A stretch of 64,000 nucleotides of DNA, taken from JBCCQL01 sp039414355 (GTDB lineage: Bacteria; Planctomycetota; Planctomycetia; Pirellulales; Lacipirellulaceae). The stretch is from the NCBI GenBank assembly GCA_039414355.1, contig JBCDJN010000003.1, forward strand, positions 1 through 64,000, written 5' to 3'. The position numbers and the translations under genes are program-made. The stretch's first letter is position 1; every line of letters starts with the position of its first letter. Positions 16,684 through 24,454 of this stretch are shown one piece after another. The notes below the pieces were generated by a model. The model saw only the letters and a list, made by a program, of their open reading frames with translations. It was not told the origin of the DNA and made no database searches.

Positions 16684-17607
16684 CTAAGCCAGCAGTGGCA
16701 CCCGAGCGTGGCACCGTTGACGCGCTCGGATTGCCAAGCACATCGCTAGCAGCAGTAGCGATCTCGACTCTGGCACCGCGACCGGCACCCCTACCTCCGC
16801 CCCGAATGTATCGCGCCAGAGAGCATAGTCGGCTTCGTCTACGATGCCGTTGCCGTTGCCGTCGGCTGCGAGCTCTGTTGTGGAGCCAAGGGAGTCCCTC
16901 CACACCGTATAGTCGGGGGCATCAACAAAGCCGTTCGAGTTGTAGTCGCCGAGGCCGATAAGGTCGGTGGAGACTGAGAGGTTATCGATCGCCCAAGACT
17001 CGTCTAACCCACCCTGCCAGTTCTGCGCCGCAGGGCCCGCAGTGGCAGACTCTATCGTGAAGTCAAGGATAAGGGTGCTGCCGCTGTGCGGTATGTCTGT
17101 GAAGGCTGAATCGAGCGACAAGTCGTACGCTCGGTCGCGGACGTGTGACACCGACCCGTTAAACCCCAAGTTACTACCGGAACTGAGCAGACCACCTAGC
17201 GGCGGGATGTAGCTGGAAGAGTCGCCAAGTGCGAGTTGCCATTGATTCGAAAAAAGCACCCGGCCGTCGAGGCTGATTTCGAGCACCTCTGTGTTGTCCC
17301 ACGAGTCAATAACGGCAAGCAGCATGCCTATAGACACAACGTCATGGGTAGGAAGCTCTGTCAGTGTCAGCGTTGTGTTCTCGATACCTGTTGAGTCGTA
17401 ACGAAGGAAACCGCTTCCAAACGTACTCAGTGGATTCGATGGGTTGGCAATCCCAGCATACCCTTGTGTCTGTTGGATCGATGCCCCCGGCGTACTGATT
17501 TCGAGCGGGAGGCCGGTCTCAAAGTCTGTGAAGAAGACTTCTACCGCAAGCGAAGCGCTAGACATCGAAAACAGTGTCAACAGCAAAGTCGAACGCAGAG
17601 TCTTCAT
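16684..17607 (-). CDS. Secreted dockerin-like protein with PEP-CTERM-like tail
   Basis: A 307-residue protein with a signal peptide (LRSTLLLTLFSMSSASLA), a beta-rich extracellular region of lectin-like character (residues about 20-215), and two calcium-type dockerin repeats: DYNSNGFVDAPDYTVWRD and DGNGNGIVDEADYALWRD. The end has VPESRSLLLLAMCLA followed by RARQR, the Pro-Glu, hydrophobic, basic order of a PEP-CTERM sorting tag, though extra residues follow. Such proteins are exported and may be cleaved by an exosortase. Its composition is less GC-rich than the flanking glycan genes. The function of the N-terminal domain is unknown. Confidence 0.75.
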   Translation of the reverse strand: MKTLRSTLLLTLFSMSSASLAVEVFFTDFETGLPLEISTPGASIQQTQGYAGIANPSNPLSTFGSGFLRYDSTGIENTTLTLTELPTHDVVSIGMLLAVIDSWDNTEVLEISLDGRVLFSNQWQLALGDSSSYIPPLGGLLSSGSNLGFNGSVSHVRDRAYDLSLDSAFTDIPHSGSTLILDFTIESATAGPAAQNWQGGLDESWAIDNLSVSTDLIGLGDYNSNGFVDAPDYTVWRDSLGSTTELAADGNGNGIVDEADYALWRDTFGAEVGVPVAVPESRSLLLLAMCLAIRARQRCHARVPLLA

Positions 17608-17757
17608 AGGTGCCGCTCGCGGATTATCGGTTCAGCATACCTCCATCGTACCAAGGACCACGTAGATTTTGAGCCTCCTGGTCACCAGAGCGTGTCCCCT
17701 TGCACAGTCGCAGGGCGGCAGTTGCTCGCCAGCTTGAACCGTACGCGACCCACGCCT

Positions 17758-18696
17758 TCACCCGGCCAACGAACGATAATACGCAATCGATCGCCGCAGG
17801 CCTTCGTCGAAGCCGATGGTGGGCTCGTAGCCTAGGCATTGCCGGGCCTCGCTGATGTCGGCCAGGCTTTCGCGGACGTCGCCGGCGCGGGGCTCGGCGA
17901 ACTTGGGCTCAATCTCGGTGCCGAGCACGCGGTTGATGCTGCCGATCAGGTCGAGCACCGTCTTCTGGGCGCCGCACGCGACGTTGAAGACCCGGCCGCT
18001 GACGCCCTCGGCCTCGGCCGCGGCGAGGTTGCCGGCGACCACGTTCTCAACATACGTGAAGTCGCGCGACTGGCCGCCGTCGCCAAAGACTGTCGGCCGC
18101 TTGCCGGCGAGCATCGCGACGACGAACTTCGGGATCACCGCCGAGTACTCGCTATTGGGGTCTTGCCGCGGGCCGAAGACGTTGAAGTACCGGACCACCA
18201 CGGTCGACAGCCCGTAGCTCTCGTGGAACGCCTGGCAGTACATCTCGCCGCACAGCTTGGCGGCGGCGTAGGGCGAGAGGGGCGATAGCAGGTCGGTCTC
18301 CCGCTTCGAGCTGTACGGCTCGTTGCCGTAAGCGCTGCTCGAACCGGCATACACCACGCGGCGGACGCCGGCGTCGCGGGCGGCGTTGAGCACGTTCACC
18401 GTACCCGTAGCGCAGGCGGCGTGCGTTTCGAGCGGGTCTTTGACGCTCCGCGGCACGGAGGCGAGCGCCGCCTGGTGGAAGACCAGGTCGACGCCTTCGG
18501 CGGCGGCAGCGACGGCGTCGGCGTCGAGCAGGTCGCCCTGGACCATCTCGAACTTGCCATCGACGTGCGCGAGGTTCCCGAGTGTGCCGGTGCTGAGGTT
18601 ATCGAGCACGCGGACCTCATCGCCCCGCTCGACCAAAGCCGTGACCAGGTGCGAGCCAATGAACCCGGCCCCGCCGGTAACCAACGAGCGCGTCAT
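17758..18696 (-). CDS. NAD-dependent sugar epimerase, probable UDP-GlcNAc/UDP-Glc 4-epimerase
   Basis: A 312-residue extended short-chain dehydrogenase. The NAD motif is VTGGAGFIGSHLV; the catalytic site has Ser in YAGSSSAYGNEPY and the Tyr-Lys pair in SPYAAAKLCGEMYC; YFNVFGPRQDPNSEYSAVIP and DGGQSRDFTYVENV match the WbpP/Gne branch that interconverts UDP-GlcNAc and UDP-GalNAc. It is 96 bases downstream of the 4,6-dehydratase on the same strand, so the two are likely co-expressed. It would supply GalNAc or Gal donor for the glycosyltransferases; substrate preference is inference. Confidence 0.82.
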   Translation of the reverse strand: MTRSLVTGGAGFIGSHLVTALVERGDEVRVLDNLSTGTLGNLAHVDGKFEMVQGDLLDADAVAAAAEGVDLVFHQAALASVPRSVKDPLETHAACATGTVNVLNAARDAGVRRVVYAGSSSAYGNEPYSSKRETDLLSPLSPYAAAKLCGEMYCQAFHESYGLSTVVVRYFNVFGPRQDPNSEYSAVIPKFVVAMLAGKRPTVFGDGGQSRDFTYVENVVAGNLAAAEAEGVSGRVFNVACGAQKTVLDLIGSINRVLGTEIEPKFAEPRAGDVRESLADISEARQCLGYEPTIGFDEGLRRSIAYYRSLAG

Positions 18697-18792
18697 GAAG
18701 GATGGCCTTGTTGTGACGGAAGGGCGGCCTGTGCGGGCGCCCAGTGGAAGCTACCGCAAGGCTAGCACGCCATCGCCGGTCAAGGAGCTTGG

Positions 18793-20649
18793 CTACGCCA
18801 CGGCGCGGACGGGCTGGCGGCGGGTGATGCGGTCTTTGCCAAGTACTTCGCGAAGCATCGGTCGGACGACGTCCGGTGGGTCGTTCGCGGCGTCGATCAG
18901 CCGGTTCACATCGGCCAGCACGGCGAGCGGACTCCGCTGCGGGCTGGCGGCGACCATGATCTTGGTATGCTCGGTCGGGTGGTGCCGCTCGTTTTCGCCG
19001 TAGAGTTCTTCGTACAGCTTTTCGCCCGGCCGCAGTCCCGAGACGACGATTTCGATGTCCTCGCCCTCGCGGAGGCCCGAGAGCCGGATCATGTCCCGCG
19101 CCAGGTCCATGAGCAGGACCGGCTGGCCCATATCGAGCACGAAGACTTCGCCGCCGCGGCCCATGGCGCCGGCTTGGATGACAAGCTGCGCGGCCTCGGG
19201 GATGAGCATGAAGAACCGCACCATCTGCGGGTGCGTGATCGTGACCGGGCCGCCGTCGGCGATCTGCTGGCGGAAGATCGGCACCACGCTGCCGGCGGAG
19301 TCGAGCACGTTGCCGAAGCGCACGGTGACGAACTGGCAGCCGGCGTCGGAGTCCTTCGACTGCACGTACTGCTCCGCCACCCGCTTGCAGGAGCCCATGA
19401 CGCTGGTCGGGTTGACCGCCTTGTCGGTGGAGATCATGACCATCGCCTCGGCGCCGTGCTGCTCGGCTAGGTCGGCGACGTGGCGGGTGGCGAGGATGAT
19501 GTTCTTCACCGCCTCGCCCGGGTGCGACTCCATGAGCGGCACGTGCTTGTACGCGGCGGCATGGAAAATGATGTCGGGCTTCGCCTCGCGGAAGACCGTC
19601 TCTAGCCGATCGCGATCGGTGAGGTCGGCCATGATCACTTCGCGATCAACGTCGGGCGCCACTTGGGCGAGTTCTCGTTCCAGGAAGAACTGACCGGTCT
19701 CCGAGCGATCGACCAGCAGCACCTTCGAGGGGCCGAGTTCCAGCACCTGCCGGGCGATCTCCGAACCGATGCTGCCCGCGCTGCCGGTTACCATCACCAC
19801 GCGGCCATCGAGCCACCGGTGGATGGAGCCCGTGTCGAGTTTGACAGCGGGGCGGCGGAGGAGGTCTTCAATGGCGACCTCGCGCGGCCGCACGGCGACG
19901 TCTTCATTGAGCAGTTGTTCGTAGCTGGGCAGCACGCGGACCTCGAAGCCCTCGCCCTCGGCGAGGTTCATCAGGCGGCGCACTTCAACGCCCGGCAACT
20001 GGCCGGAGGTGATGAGCACCTGCTCGGCGCCGAGCCGGCGGGCGATGGCCGCCAGGTCGGAAAGCGGGCCGAGCACCGGCACGCCGCCAATCTGCTGGCC
20101 GACGCGGCGGGCGCGGTCGTCGACGAATCCAACCGGCTGGTAGTTGAGCTTCGGGCTGAGGCGGATGGCGCGCAGGAGCTGCTCGCCGGCGTCGTTGGCG
20201 CCGACGATCAGCGCGGGCGTCAGATCGGCACGCCGGGCCGTCGGTCGCTTCGCGGCGTAGAACAGCCGCGGCACGCTGCTCACGCCGGCCAGGGCGAGCA
20301 CCGTGACGCCCCAGTCCAGCATCAGCACGCTCCGCGGGATCAGCACCGACGTGTAGAGCATGGTGTCCACCAGCACGAGCCCCAGCGTGCCCAGCGTAAC
20401 GGTGCGGACCAGGCGGATGAGGTCGTGGAACGAGAAGTAGCGATTAAGCGACGGCAGCCCGCCGCGACGTACGAGCAAGCCAACGCGCATCGCCACCACC
20501 ACGGGCAGCGTGCTCTGCCACAACAGCCACGACGACGGTTCCAAGTTGCCCGCAAAGCGCAGCAAGTAAGCGCTCAAGTAGCACAGCGTGGTGACCACCG
20601 CGACCAGCAGGGCCGAGGCGGCGGGCGCGAGAAGGCTCTTGGCTCTCAT
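18793..20649 (-). CDS. pglF: Membrane nucleotide-sugar 4,6-dehydratase (PglF/CapD family)
   Basis: A 618-residue protein with about four N-terminal transmembrane helices, a CoA-binding-like Rossmann domain (ALIVGANDAGEQLLRAI), and a C-terminal SDR domain (VMVTGSAGSIGSEIARQVL). The active site reads STDKAVNPTSVMGSCKR: the Thr-Asp-Lys triad is present and the usual SDR tyrosine is replaced by Met, as in PglF, the UDP-GlcNAc 4,6-dehydratase that starts bacillosamine synthesis. GLRPGEKLYEELY near the end is also a family mark. The ATG at 20649 just before the first helix is preferred to one 30 codons upstream. About 294 bases separate it from the divergent exporter gene and must hold both promoters. 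Confidence 0.85.
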   Translation of the reverse strand: MRAKSLLAPAASALLVAVVTTLCYLSAYLLRFAGNLEPSSWLLWQSTLPVVVAMRVGLLVRRGGLPSLNRYFSFHDLIRLVRTVTLGTLGLVLVDTMLYTSVLIPRSVLMLDWGVTVLALAGVSSVPRLFYAAKRPTARRADLTPALIVGANDAGEQLLRAIRLSPKLNYQPVGFVDDRARRVGQQIGGVPVLGPLSDLAAIARRLGAEQVLITSGQLPGVEVRRLMNLAEGEGFEVRVLPSYEQLLNEDVAVRPREVAIEDLLRRPAVKLDTGSIHRWLDGRVVMVTGSAGSIGSEIARQVLELGPSKVLLVDRSETGQFFLERELAQVAPDVDREVIMADLTDRDRLETVFREAKPDIIFHAAAYKHVPLMESHPGEAVKNIILATRHVADLAEQHGAEAMVMISTDKAVNPTSVMGSCKRVAEQYVQSKDSDAGCQFVTVRFGNVLDSAGSVVPIFRQQIADGGPVTITHPQMVRFFMLIPEAAQLVIQAGAMGRGGEVFVLDMGQPVLLMDLARDMIRLSGLREGEDIEIVVSGLRPGEKLYEELYGENERHHPTEHTKIMVAASPQRSPLAVLADVNRLIDAANDPPDVVRPMLREVLGKDRITRRQPVRAVA

Positions 20650-20943
20650 CGGTTTGTCTTGTGGCTTGAGGCGAGCCCGCGGCGCAGCGATCCAGCGCGG
20701 CGCCGGCAAGGCGGTCGCGGACCGTAGCCGCGGGCTCACGCACCGTCAATGCGGAAGCGCTGGCGGCGGCCGCTTCGTTCGAGCTCGATCGATGCCAGCA
20801 ACGCCGCCACCGCCGCGCAGCTACCAAAGCGCTCGGCTATCGACTTCTCTTGCGTCGATGCGGGCAGCGCGATACTAACTCGCCGCTGCCAAGGGGCGTC
20901 CTCCCCGCGACGCCGCCTAACCCGCACGCTTCGGCCCGCTTAT

Positions 20944-22086
20944 ATGACCCGTTCCCATTGTCCGTCGTTGCTGATGCTCACCGCCTTCATGGCAATGGGC
21001 GTTGGCTGCACCACGGCCCGGTACCAAGCGGCGTCGCTGCCCACTGCCATGCGGGTGGCGCCCAACTCAGCCCCGGGCCGGATTCACCTGCCCAACTTGG
21101 CTACCACGTCGGCCGGCGCCCGCGACCTCAGCCCGGGTGACCTGCTCGATGTCCGCGTGCTGAGCGGTCTTGAGGAAGTAACGCCCGAGCCGCAGGTGTT
21201 GCAGGTCAATCGGCAGGGCGTGATCGACGTGCCGATGGTTGGCCCCGTTGCCGTCGCCGGCATGGAACCGCCCGACGCCAGCCGAGCCATCGCCGCCGCC
21301 GCCATCGAACGCGGCGTCTACCGCCGGCCGAATGTGACGCTTGAAGTCCGCGAGCGAGCCACACGGCAGATCACGGTGCTGGGCGCCGTAACGGAACCGG
21401 GCGTGCACGAGCTGCCCATCGCCGCGTGCGACGTGCTGAACGCCATCGCCGCCGCCGGCGGCATGACCGAAGAAGCCGGCCCCGAAGTGGAAGTGATGCA
21501 TCAAGCCAATCCGCAGTTGGCCGCCGCCACACCGGGTGGCGTGGTTCAGGCCGCCGCGACGAACGAAGAGACCCAAGGCGGCGTTGTTCAGACCGCCGCT
21601 TACGCGGGCCTCGGCGAGACGCCAGCCACAACTCCGGGCGGGCCGGTTGTTGAGACGATCAACCTGGCCGACTCCGCCACGCACGCCGCCGCTCGCCAGC
21701 CGCTTTCCGACCGGGACGTGGTGATGGTGCCGCCGCGCGAGAAGCGGGTGATCCACGTCACCGGCCTGGTGCTCAAGCCCGATCAGTTCGAGCTGCCGCT
21801 CGACCAAGACATCCGCGTGCTGGACGCCATCGCCATGGCGGGCGGGCTGAAGTCTTCGGTGGCGGACAAGGTGTTCGTCATCCGGCAGCCGACCCAAGCC
21901 AATGAGGAGCCCGCCGTGATCGAGGTGAGCATCTCCAAAGCGAAACGCCTCGGCGCCGAGAACCTGATCCTGGGCGCCGGCGACCTCGTCTCGGTGGAGT
22001 CCAACATGGCGACGGCCATGGTCGACACCGTGGAGAAGTTTTTCCGCGTGTCGCTCGGCCTGACGAGCACGGCGTTCACGTTCTGA
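20944..22086 (+). CDS. wza: Polysaccharide export lipoprotein (Wza-like)
   Basis: A 380-residue protein beginning MTRSHCPSLLMLTAFMAMGV with a lipobox just before GCTTARY, so it is probably an outer-membrane lipoprotein. The Poly_export domain follows (LSPGDLLDVRVLSGLEEVTP and VNRQGVIDVPMVGPV), then two SLBB domains (ITVLGAVTEPGVHELPI and IHVTGLVLKPDQFELPL), split by a long low-complexity Ala/Gln/Thr insert at about residues 180-245. It forms the export channel paired with the adjacent Wzc-like kinase, 27 bases downstream. The insert is unusual for the family. Confidence 0.87.
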   Translation: MTRSHCPSLLMLTAFMAMGVGCTTARYQAASLPTAMRVAPNSAPGRIHLPNLATTSAGARDLSPGDLLDVRVLSGLEEVTPEPQVLQVNRQGVIDVPMVGPVAVAGMEPPDASRAIAAAAIERGVYRRPNVTLEVRERATRQITVLGAVTEPGVHELPIAACDVLNAIAAAGGMTEEAGPEVEVMHQANPQLAAATPGGVVQAAATNEETQGGVVQTAAYAGLGETPATTPGGPVVETINLADSATHAAARQPLSDRDVVMVPPREKRVIHVTGLVLKPDQFELPLDQDIRVLDAIAMAGGLKSSVADKVFVIRQPTQANEEPAVIEVSISKAKRLGAENLILGAGDLVSVESNMATAMVDTVEKFFRVSLGLTSTAFTF

Positions 22087-22113
22087 CCCCGACCCAACCG
22101 CGCTGCCCGCACG

Positions 22114-24447
22114 ATGCCCATCTCGACGGCCCCGCCCACGGCCGCCCATCAAGCGCTCGCCAGCTTCGACGACGAGCAAGACGCCACGCAAAGCGCGCTC
22201 AAGGGCGCGGTCCGCTTCGTCGCGTTGCTCAAGCGGAAGCGAAACCTTCTCGGCCTGTTCGTCTTAGCGTCGGTTGGGCTCGGCCTAACGTACTACTCGC
22301 TGGCGCCACGGTCGTACGAGTCGGTGGCCGGCGTGATGGTCATTCAGCAAACGCCGGAGCAGATGGGCTCCGTCGCCGAGCAGCTCGGCGCCGAGAGCGT
22401 GATGGCGTCCCAGGAGGAACTTGTCCGCAGCGCGAAAGTGGTCGAGGCCGCCATCCGTGCTCTGCCGCCGGAGCACCGCGTCGATCTGGTTGGCGTCCCG
22501 CAGAACGAATGGGTGGACGCCATCACCCGGCGGCTGTCGGCTTCGTCCAAGCGGAAGACAAACCACATGGAGGTCCGCTACCGGTCGCTCCACCCGGAGG
22601 CCGCCGCCGCCGTGGTGACCGCCGTTATCGACTCTTACTTGCAGTTCGTCGCCGCCAGCCACCGCACCGGAGCGGCCGACATGCTCGAGCTGCTGGAGCG
22701 GGAACGCCAACAGCTTCAAGGCGAGTTGGCGACCAAGCAGCAGCAGCTCCAGCAGTTCCGCAAGCGGATCGGCCACCTGGCGGTCCGTCAATCGGACGGC
22801 GTGGTGGAGCCGATGATCGGCCGGGCGATCCACTTCAACCAAGCGCTGATCGAAGCCCAGCAGCGACGCATTGAACTCCAGGCGTCGCAGGCCGGCGTGG
22901 AGCAGGCGATCGCTCGCGGCGAAGACCTCCGCAGACACCTCTCGGTGCTTGAGGAGGCGGTTGGCAAGCAGATGGTCCTCGCCGCGCTCGGCATGAGCCA
23001 GCAAGACGGCGAGCTGCTGTTCAAGCAGCAGAACAAGCTCCTGGAGACCGAGGCCGAGCTCCGCCGCATCTCGCCCTACTTGGGGCCGAACCACCCCAAC
23101 GTCCAAGCGCTCGCCCAGCAGGCCGGCGCCATCCGCCAGTACGTTTCCAGCTACCACTCGCACGCGGGCTCGCGGTTCGAGTCGATGACCAACGCCGAGC
23201 TCGGCCCGCTGCTGCGGAACATGCTCGCCCAGTCGGTCTCGCAGGCGAGCATGAAGGAGCAGCAGCTCGCGCGATCGTTCGAATCGGCTCGGGCCGAGGC
23301 GGTCCGCCAGAGCGGCGACATGGCGAGCATGCAGATGCTGCAGCGCGAGGTCGAGCGGATCGAACGCCAGCACGATGTGTTGTTTGAGAAGATCAAGTCG
23401 GTGGACATCCTGCAGGTGCAGGCGCCCATCCGCGTGCAGCCGGTCGAAGACCCCAAGCCGGCCGACCGCCCCGCGTCGCCGCAACTGCGGAACGCGCTCG
23501 CGTTGTCAACGTTTGCCGGGTTCCTGCTGGGCGCCCTGGTCGTCTACGCCCAGGACCTGCTGGACGACCGCTTCGGCTCGCCAGATGAGATGGCCGCGCA
23601 GCTCGGCGTGAAGGTCCTCTCACTGGTCCGCCAGCTTCAGCCCACCGGCGGCGAAGCGATTGACGCCGTGGCGATGCACGCCGGCGGCGACGACGCGGAA
23701 CTCGAAGCGTTCCGAACGCTGCGCACTTCGCTCACGCTCACCGGCGACGTGGCCGATCGCCTGGTCGTCTCCAGCGCCGAGCCGAGCGACGGCAAGACCA
23801 CCATCTCATCCAACCTGGCCGTCTCCTTCGCCCAGGTCGGCAAGCGGACGCTCGTCATCGACGGCGACCTCCGCCGCCCGGGCATGACCGCCCTGATGCA
23901 ACTCAAGGGCAAGCCGGGCGTCACCGACCTGCTGGTTAGCGACGGCAACGTGAGCGAGCTGGCGGAGAAGGTGGTCCTCTCAAGCGGCCTGGACGGCCTC
24001 GACATCATCCCCGCCGGCCCCCGCCGGCCTGACCCGGCGGAGCTGCTGGCGAGCAAGAACTTTGCCGACCTGCTGGCGTGGGCCGACTCCAAGTACGACC
24101 AAGTGCTGATCGACTGCCCGCCGGTGCTGGCGGTGAGTGACGCCCAGATCGTTGGCCGGCTGGTCGACGGCGTGGTGCTGGTGGTGTCGCCCGAGAAGAA
24201 CCACCGCCGGCTTGTGGCCCGGGCGTGCGACAGCTTCCGCGCGGCGGGCGTGAACCTGTTTGGCGTGGTCGCCAACCGCATCAGCCAGTCCGCCGGCGAC
24301 GGGTACGGCTACGGGTACGGCTATGGCTACTCGTACGGGCACGGCGAAGAGGAAGATGCCGACGAGCAGGAGACGACCGACGTGATCGCCTCCGACTGGG
24401 ACGAACTCACCGGCGCCGCCGCCGACAAGAAACGCCCCGCCGCCTAG
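22114..24447 (+). CDS. wzc: Wzc-like chain-length determinant / BY-type tyrosine kinase
   Basis: A 777-residue protein. The N-terminal Wzz domain spans two membrane helices (near residues 50 and 465) flanking long coiled coils. The C-terminal cytoplasmic kinase has Walker A SSAEPSDGKTTISSN (about residue 555), Walker A-prime TLVIDGDLRRPGM and Walker B VLIDCPPVL (about 663). A tyrosine cluster GYGYGYGYGYSYGHG at about residues 730-744 has six tyrosines, the autophosphorylation tail of BY-kinases. It controls polymer length and export together with the upstream Wza-like gene. The ligase-like gene begins seven bases after its stop, indicating an operon. Confidence 0.92.
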   Translation: MPISTAPPTAAHQALASFDDEQDATQSALKGAVRFVALLKRKRNLLGLFVLASVGLGLTYYSLAPRSYESVAGVMVIQQTPEQMGSVAEQLGAESVMASQEELVRSAKVVEAAIRALPPEHRVDLVGVPQNEWVDAITRRLSASSKRKTNHMEVRYRSLHPEAAAAVVTAVIDSYLQFVAASHRTGAADMLELLERERQQLQGELATKQQQLQQFRKRIGHLAVRQSDGVVEPMIGRAIHFNQALIEAQQRRIELQASQAGVEQAIARGEDLRRHLSVLEEAVGKQMVLAALGMSQQDGELLFKQQNKLLETEAELRRISPYLGPNHPNVQALAQQAGAIRQYVSSYHSHAGSRFESMTNAELGPLLRNMLAQSVSQASMKEQQLARSFESARAEAVRQSGDMASMQMLQREVERIERQHDVLFEKIKSVDILQVQAPIRVQPVEDPKPADRPASPQLRNALALSTFAGFLLGALVVYAQDLLDDRFGSPDEMAAQLGVKVLSLVRQLQPTGGEAIDAVAMHAGGDDAELEAFRTLRTSLTLTGDVADRLVVSSAEPSDGKTTISSNLAVSFAQVGKRTLVIDGDLRRPGMTALMQLKGKPGVTDLLVSDGNVSELAEKVVLSSGLDGLDIIPAGPRRPDPAELLASKNFADLLAWADSKYDQVLIDCPPVLAVSDAQIVGRLVDGVVLVVSPEKNHRRLVARACDSFRAAGVNLFGVVANRISQSAGDGYGYGYGYGYSYGHGEEEDADEQETTDVIASDWDELTGAAADKKRPAA

Positions 24448-24454
24448 GGCCGCC

